Below, piece by piece: positions 5,853-7,647 of a stretch of 7,647 nucleotides of DNA. The notes under the pieces were generated by a model that did not search any database, was not told the DNA's origin, and saw only the letters and a list, made by a program, of their open reading frames with translations. The DNA comes from Syntrophaceae bacterium (GTDB lineage Bacteria > Desulfobacterota > Syntrophia > Syntrophales > UBA5619), in assembly GCA_023249795.1 (NCBI GenBank), contig JAHFBU010000078.1, positions 1 to 7,647 on the forward strand, read 5' to 3'. Within the stretch, counting starts at the first letter, position 1. The number at the start of each line of letters is the position of its first letter. The position numbers and the translations under genes were made by a program.

Positions 5853-7061
5853 ATGCCGATATTTTTGTGGCAGGCGGAAACGAAAAAGGGGGAGTCCAAA
5901 AAAGGCGAGTTTGAGGCTGTCGACGAAGCAACGGCCAGGGGGCAGCTTCGCCGACAAGGATACAAAACCATCACCGTCAAGAGGAAGCCAAAGGACCTTT
6001 TTGAAAACATCGCCTTTTTCCAGCCGTCGGTTTCGGAGAAAGATGTGGTGATTTTTGCCCGGATCTTCGCCACCATGATCAATGCAGGCCTCCCCCTGAT
6101 CCAGTGTCTGGACCTCCTTGGAAAACAGGAGCAGAACAAGACCTTCGCCAAAGTGATCGGGTCCATCAAGGATGATATTGAGGGTGGTTCGACCCTGACC
6201 GACGCTCTGAAGAAATATCCGAAAATTTTCGATGAACTTTTCGTTAATCTCGTGGCAGCAGGGGAGAGCGGCGGCATTCTGGATGTAATTCTTCAGCGCC
6301 TGTCGGGCTACATGGAGAAGGCCATGAAACTTAAAAGCAAGGTCAAGGGAGCCATGACCTATCCGATCAGCGTTCTGGTCATCTCGATTGGCGTCGTGGC
6401 CGTTCTCCTGCTGAAGGTCATCCCGGTTTTCCAGAAAATGTTCGAGGGAATGGGTGGAACACTACCGGGGCCGACACAATTTTTGGTGGACGCCAGCCAG
6501 TTTGCGCAGGATTACTTTCTTTTCATGGGCGGAGGTGTCGTAGCGATCGTCTTCGTGTTCAAGAGGTTTTATGCGACGGAAAAAGGAACCCTTGTGGTCG
6601 ATGCCCTGGTCTTGAAATCTCCGGTTTTTGGTCCGCTGCTGAAAAAAGTGGCCGTATCCAAGTTTTCGAGAACTCTCTCGACCATGATGTCAAGCGGCGT
6701 TCCGATCATGGAAGGACTCGGCATCGTCAGCAAAACCGCGGGAAACAAGATCATAGAGATCGCTCTTATGAAAACGAGACAAAGTATAAGCGAGGGGAAA
6801 ACAATTGCCGAACCTTTGATGGAAACGGACATCTTTCCTCCCATGGTGGTGCAGATGATCGCCGTCGGTGAAGCCACCGGCGCCCTGGATGCCATGTTAT
6901 CCAAAATCGCCGATTTCTATGATGATGAGGTGGATGCGGCGGTCGAAGCCATGACGGCGCTGCTGGAGCCTTTCATGATGGTATTTCTCGGGGGTGTGGT
7001 CGGCGGGATGATTATTGCCATGTATCTGCCCATCTTTAAGATGGCCGCTGCAGCGGGATAG
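5853..7061 (+). CDS. pilC: Type IV pilus inner-membrane platform protein PilC (type II secretion F family)
   Basis: PilC sits in the inner membrane and links the PilB/PilT motor ATPases to pilus growth and retraction. The 402-residue product has a soluble N-terminal strip with the PilC-like LRRQGYKTITVKRKPKDLF (32-50), then two T2SSF domains (about 66-190 and 268-394). The first carries MINAGLPLIQCL (75-86) and AAGESGGILDVIL (135-147); the second carries MMSSGVPIMEGL (278-289) and AVGEATGALDAML (337-349), showing the family's internal duplication. Membrane segments fit at about 172-190, 222-238 and 372-397. The N-terminal strip resembles PilC more than GspF. The usual partners pilB, pilT, pilD and pilin are absent from this window; the gene follows rlmB by two bases. 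It faces the tRNA-Pro gene end to end with 70 bases between, and I see no clear terminator there. Confidence 0.92.
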   Translation: MPIFLWQAETKKGESKKGEFEAVDEATARGQLRRQGYKTITVKRKPKDLFENIAFFQPSVSEKDVVIFARIFATMINAGLPLIQCLDLLGKQEQNKTFAKVIGSIKDDIEGGSTLTDALKKYPKIFDELFVNLVAAGESGGILDVILQRLSGYMEKAMKLKSKVKGAMTYPISVLVISIGVVAVLLLKVIPVFQKMFEGMGGTLPGPTQFLVDASQFAQDYFLFMGGGVVAIVFVFKRFYATEKGTLVVDALVLKSPVFGPLLKKVAVSKFSRTLSTMMSSGVPIMEGLGIVSKTAGNKIIEIALMKTRQSISEGKTIAEPLMETDIFPPMVVQMIAVGEATGALDAMLSKIADFYDDEVDAAVEAMTALLEPFMMVFLGGVVGGMIIAMYLPIFKMAAAAG

Positions 7062-7131
7062 AAGTAACCAAGAGAGGAAACAGGGAGACCCAGGAGTCCT
7101 GCCACTGTTCTGAGGAACGTATAGAATAAAA

Positions 7132-7208
7132 TGGTCGGGATGGCGCGATTTGAACGCGCGACTCCTGCGTCCCGAACGCAGTGCCCTACCAAGCTGGGCC
7201 ACATCCCG
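7132..7208 (-). tRNA. tRNA-Pro, anticodon CGG, with encoded CCA
   Basis: Read on the minus strand, this 77-base gene folds fully by eye: acceptor CGGGATG/CATCCCG; linker TG; D stem GCCC/GGGC around AGCTTGGTA; anticodon stem CTGCG/CGCAG with loop TTCGGGA (anticodon C34 G35 G36, then G37); variable GAGTC; T stem GCGCG/CGCGC with loop TTCAAAT; discriminator A73; and a genomically encoded CCA (7132-7134). The first pair C1-G72 with A73 is the usual bacterial proline identity feature. It reads CCG codons. Short open frames crossing this stretch on the plus strand are not genes. Confidence 0.97.
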
Positions 7209-7218
7209 ACACGGGGGC

Positions 7219-7247
7219 TTCATAATCAATTTCAAGAGAAATGTCCA
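7219..7247 (-). promoter_or_regulatory. Predicted promoter of tRNA-Pro with GC-rich discriminator
   Basis: On the minus strand, TGGACA (7242-7247) and TATGAA (7219-7224) are separated by exactly 17 bases, matching consensus at 5/6 and 4/6. The start is predicted near 7211-7213, giving a tRNA 5' leader of only a few bases. The stretch between the -10 box and the start is GCCCCCG, the GC-rich discriminator known from stable-RNA promoters under stringent control. Stringent regulation here is inferred. Confidence 0.55.
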
Positions 7248-7298
7248 TCCTTATTTTCTCTTAGGGAAGAAGGTGTGGCAGCCTTGTTATACACAAAG

Positions 7299-7308
7299 GA
7301 AACGTTTC
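7299..7308. repeat. Ten-base palindrome in the tRNA-DUF1178 gap
   Basis: GAAACGTTTC is a perfect 10-base palindrome in the AT-richer intergenic stretch 7248-7409. Symmetry does not extend beyond it. It could be an operator half-pair, but a palindrome of this length also occurs by chance. Otherwise I see no gene, no convincing plus-strand promoter for the next gene and no terminator in 7248-7409. Confidence 0.25.
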
Positions 7309-7409
7309 AAAAAGTGTTTTAGATGTATTTGTCCGCAGGAAGATCCCGTTTGTGTTATTTGAATCTACATGATAAGGCCCGCACTGAGAATAATATCCGG
7401 GGGCTGTTT

Positions 7410-7647
7410 GTGATCATCTACGATCTTAAATGTGGGGACGGCCATAAATTCGAAGGATGGTTCAAGGATAGGCGGGCCTTTGAAGAGCAAAAAGCGCAAA
7501 AACTCATTGCCTGTCCCGTATGCGGAAATAAAGACGCGGCGTTGATCCCTTCTTCGGTGGCAATCCTTGGGCGGGACAGCCGTTCAGGCGTGATCAAAAA
7601 GGAAATCGGCCCGTCGGCGCAGAACGCCCTCATGGAATTTCATGAAT
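7410..7647 (+). CDS. DUF1178 family zinc-ribbon-like protein, 5' part only
   Basis: Seventy-nine codons are visible before the window ends, with no stop. The opening VIIYDLKCGDGHKFEGWF (GTG read as Met; C8 and H12) followed by CPVCG (35-39, C35 and C38) matches DUF1178, whose N-terminus carries a C-x3-H-like pair and a CPxCG knuckle that probably bind zinc. Members are usually about 150 residues, so roughly half is missing. The GTG at 7410 gives the family's normal start and has a GGGGG run (7399-7403) six bases upstream. I know of no established function. The gene points away from the tRNA, is separated from pilC by the tRNA gene, and probably has its own promoter, which I could not identify. 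Confidence 0.85.
   Translation, partial: MIIYDLKCGDGHKFEGWFKDRRAFEEQKAQKLIACPVCGNKDAALIPSSVAILGRDSRSGVIKKEIGPSAQNALMEFHE

Noticed and set aside
7085..7115. Possible terminator using AACAG/CTGTT and CAGGAGTCCTG between pilC and the tRNA
   Set aside because: The pairing is short and interrupted, the inner palindrome leaves almost no loop, and no T-run follows on either strand.
7131..7362. Two small plus-strand open frames (7131-7322 and 7150-7362)
   Set aside because: Both cross the tRNA-Pro gene on its opposite strand and have no family resemblance.
1..7647. Possible mobile element, CRISPR array, toxin-antitoxin pair or defence system
   Set aside because: No transposase, integrase, spaced direct repeats, paired small genes or defence domains were seen; base composition looks even across the coding genes.

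Overview
This window is a typical bacterial chromosome segment: dense, about 55% GC, with genes that overlap or nearly touch. The suite (RfaE1-type heptose kinase, DUF4416, YicC, Gmk, omega, PyrF, RlmB, PilC) points to a Gram-negative of the former Deltaproteobacteria (Desulfobacterota), with Syntrophia/Syntrophobacterales-like organisms the best guess. That placement rests on remembered gene content and protein similarity, not on a search. I see no phage, insertion sequence, CRISPR array or foreign island, and I did not find an undescribed system. The window reads as conserved housekeeping DNA.

Layout. Positions 1-749 (minus strand) hold most of a PlsC-type lysophosphatidate acyltransferase whose 3' end lies outside the window. 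A roughly 190-base divergent control region (750-940) separates it from a plus-strand gene train. This region has a plausible promoter for each direction and a perfect 17-base palindrome at the predicted plsC transcription start. The plus-strand train runs from 941 to 7061: rfaE1 (sugar kinase for LPS-core heptose), a DUF4416 gene of unknown function, yicC (endoribonuclease family), gmk (GMP kinase), rpoZ (omega subunit), pyrF (OMP decarboxylase), rlmB (23S rRNA methyltransferase) and pilC (type IV pilus inner-membrane platform protein). Five of the seven junctions overlap or are 21 bases or less (-4, -8, +21, -20 and +2), and the other two gaps are 39 and 49 bases. I therefore infer co-transcription or at least translational coupling. 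After pilC, a tRNA-Pro(CGG) gene lies on the minus strand (7132-7208) with its own promoter reading in from the right. A gap of about 200 bases follows, and then the first 79 codons of a DUF1178 zinc-ribbon-like protein that runs off the window.

How the genes fit together. The centre of the train joins nucleotide supply (gmk, pyrF), RNA polymerase (rpoZ), RNA turnover (yicC) and ribosome maturation (rlmB), a growth-rate theme. The ends serve the envelope: phospholipid (plsC), LPS core (rfaE1) and type IV pilus (pilC). The items most worth a second look are the uncharacterised DUF4416 protein coupled to rfaE1, pilC standing apart from other pilus genes, and the palindrome at the plsC start.
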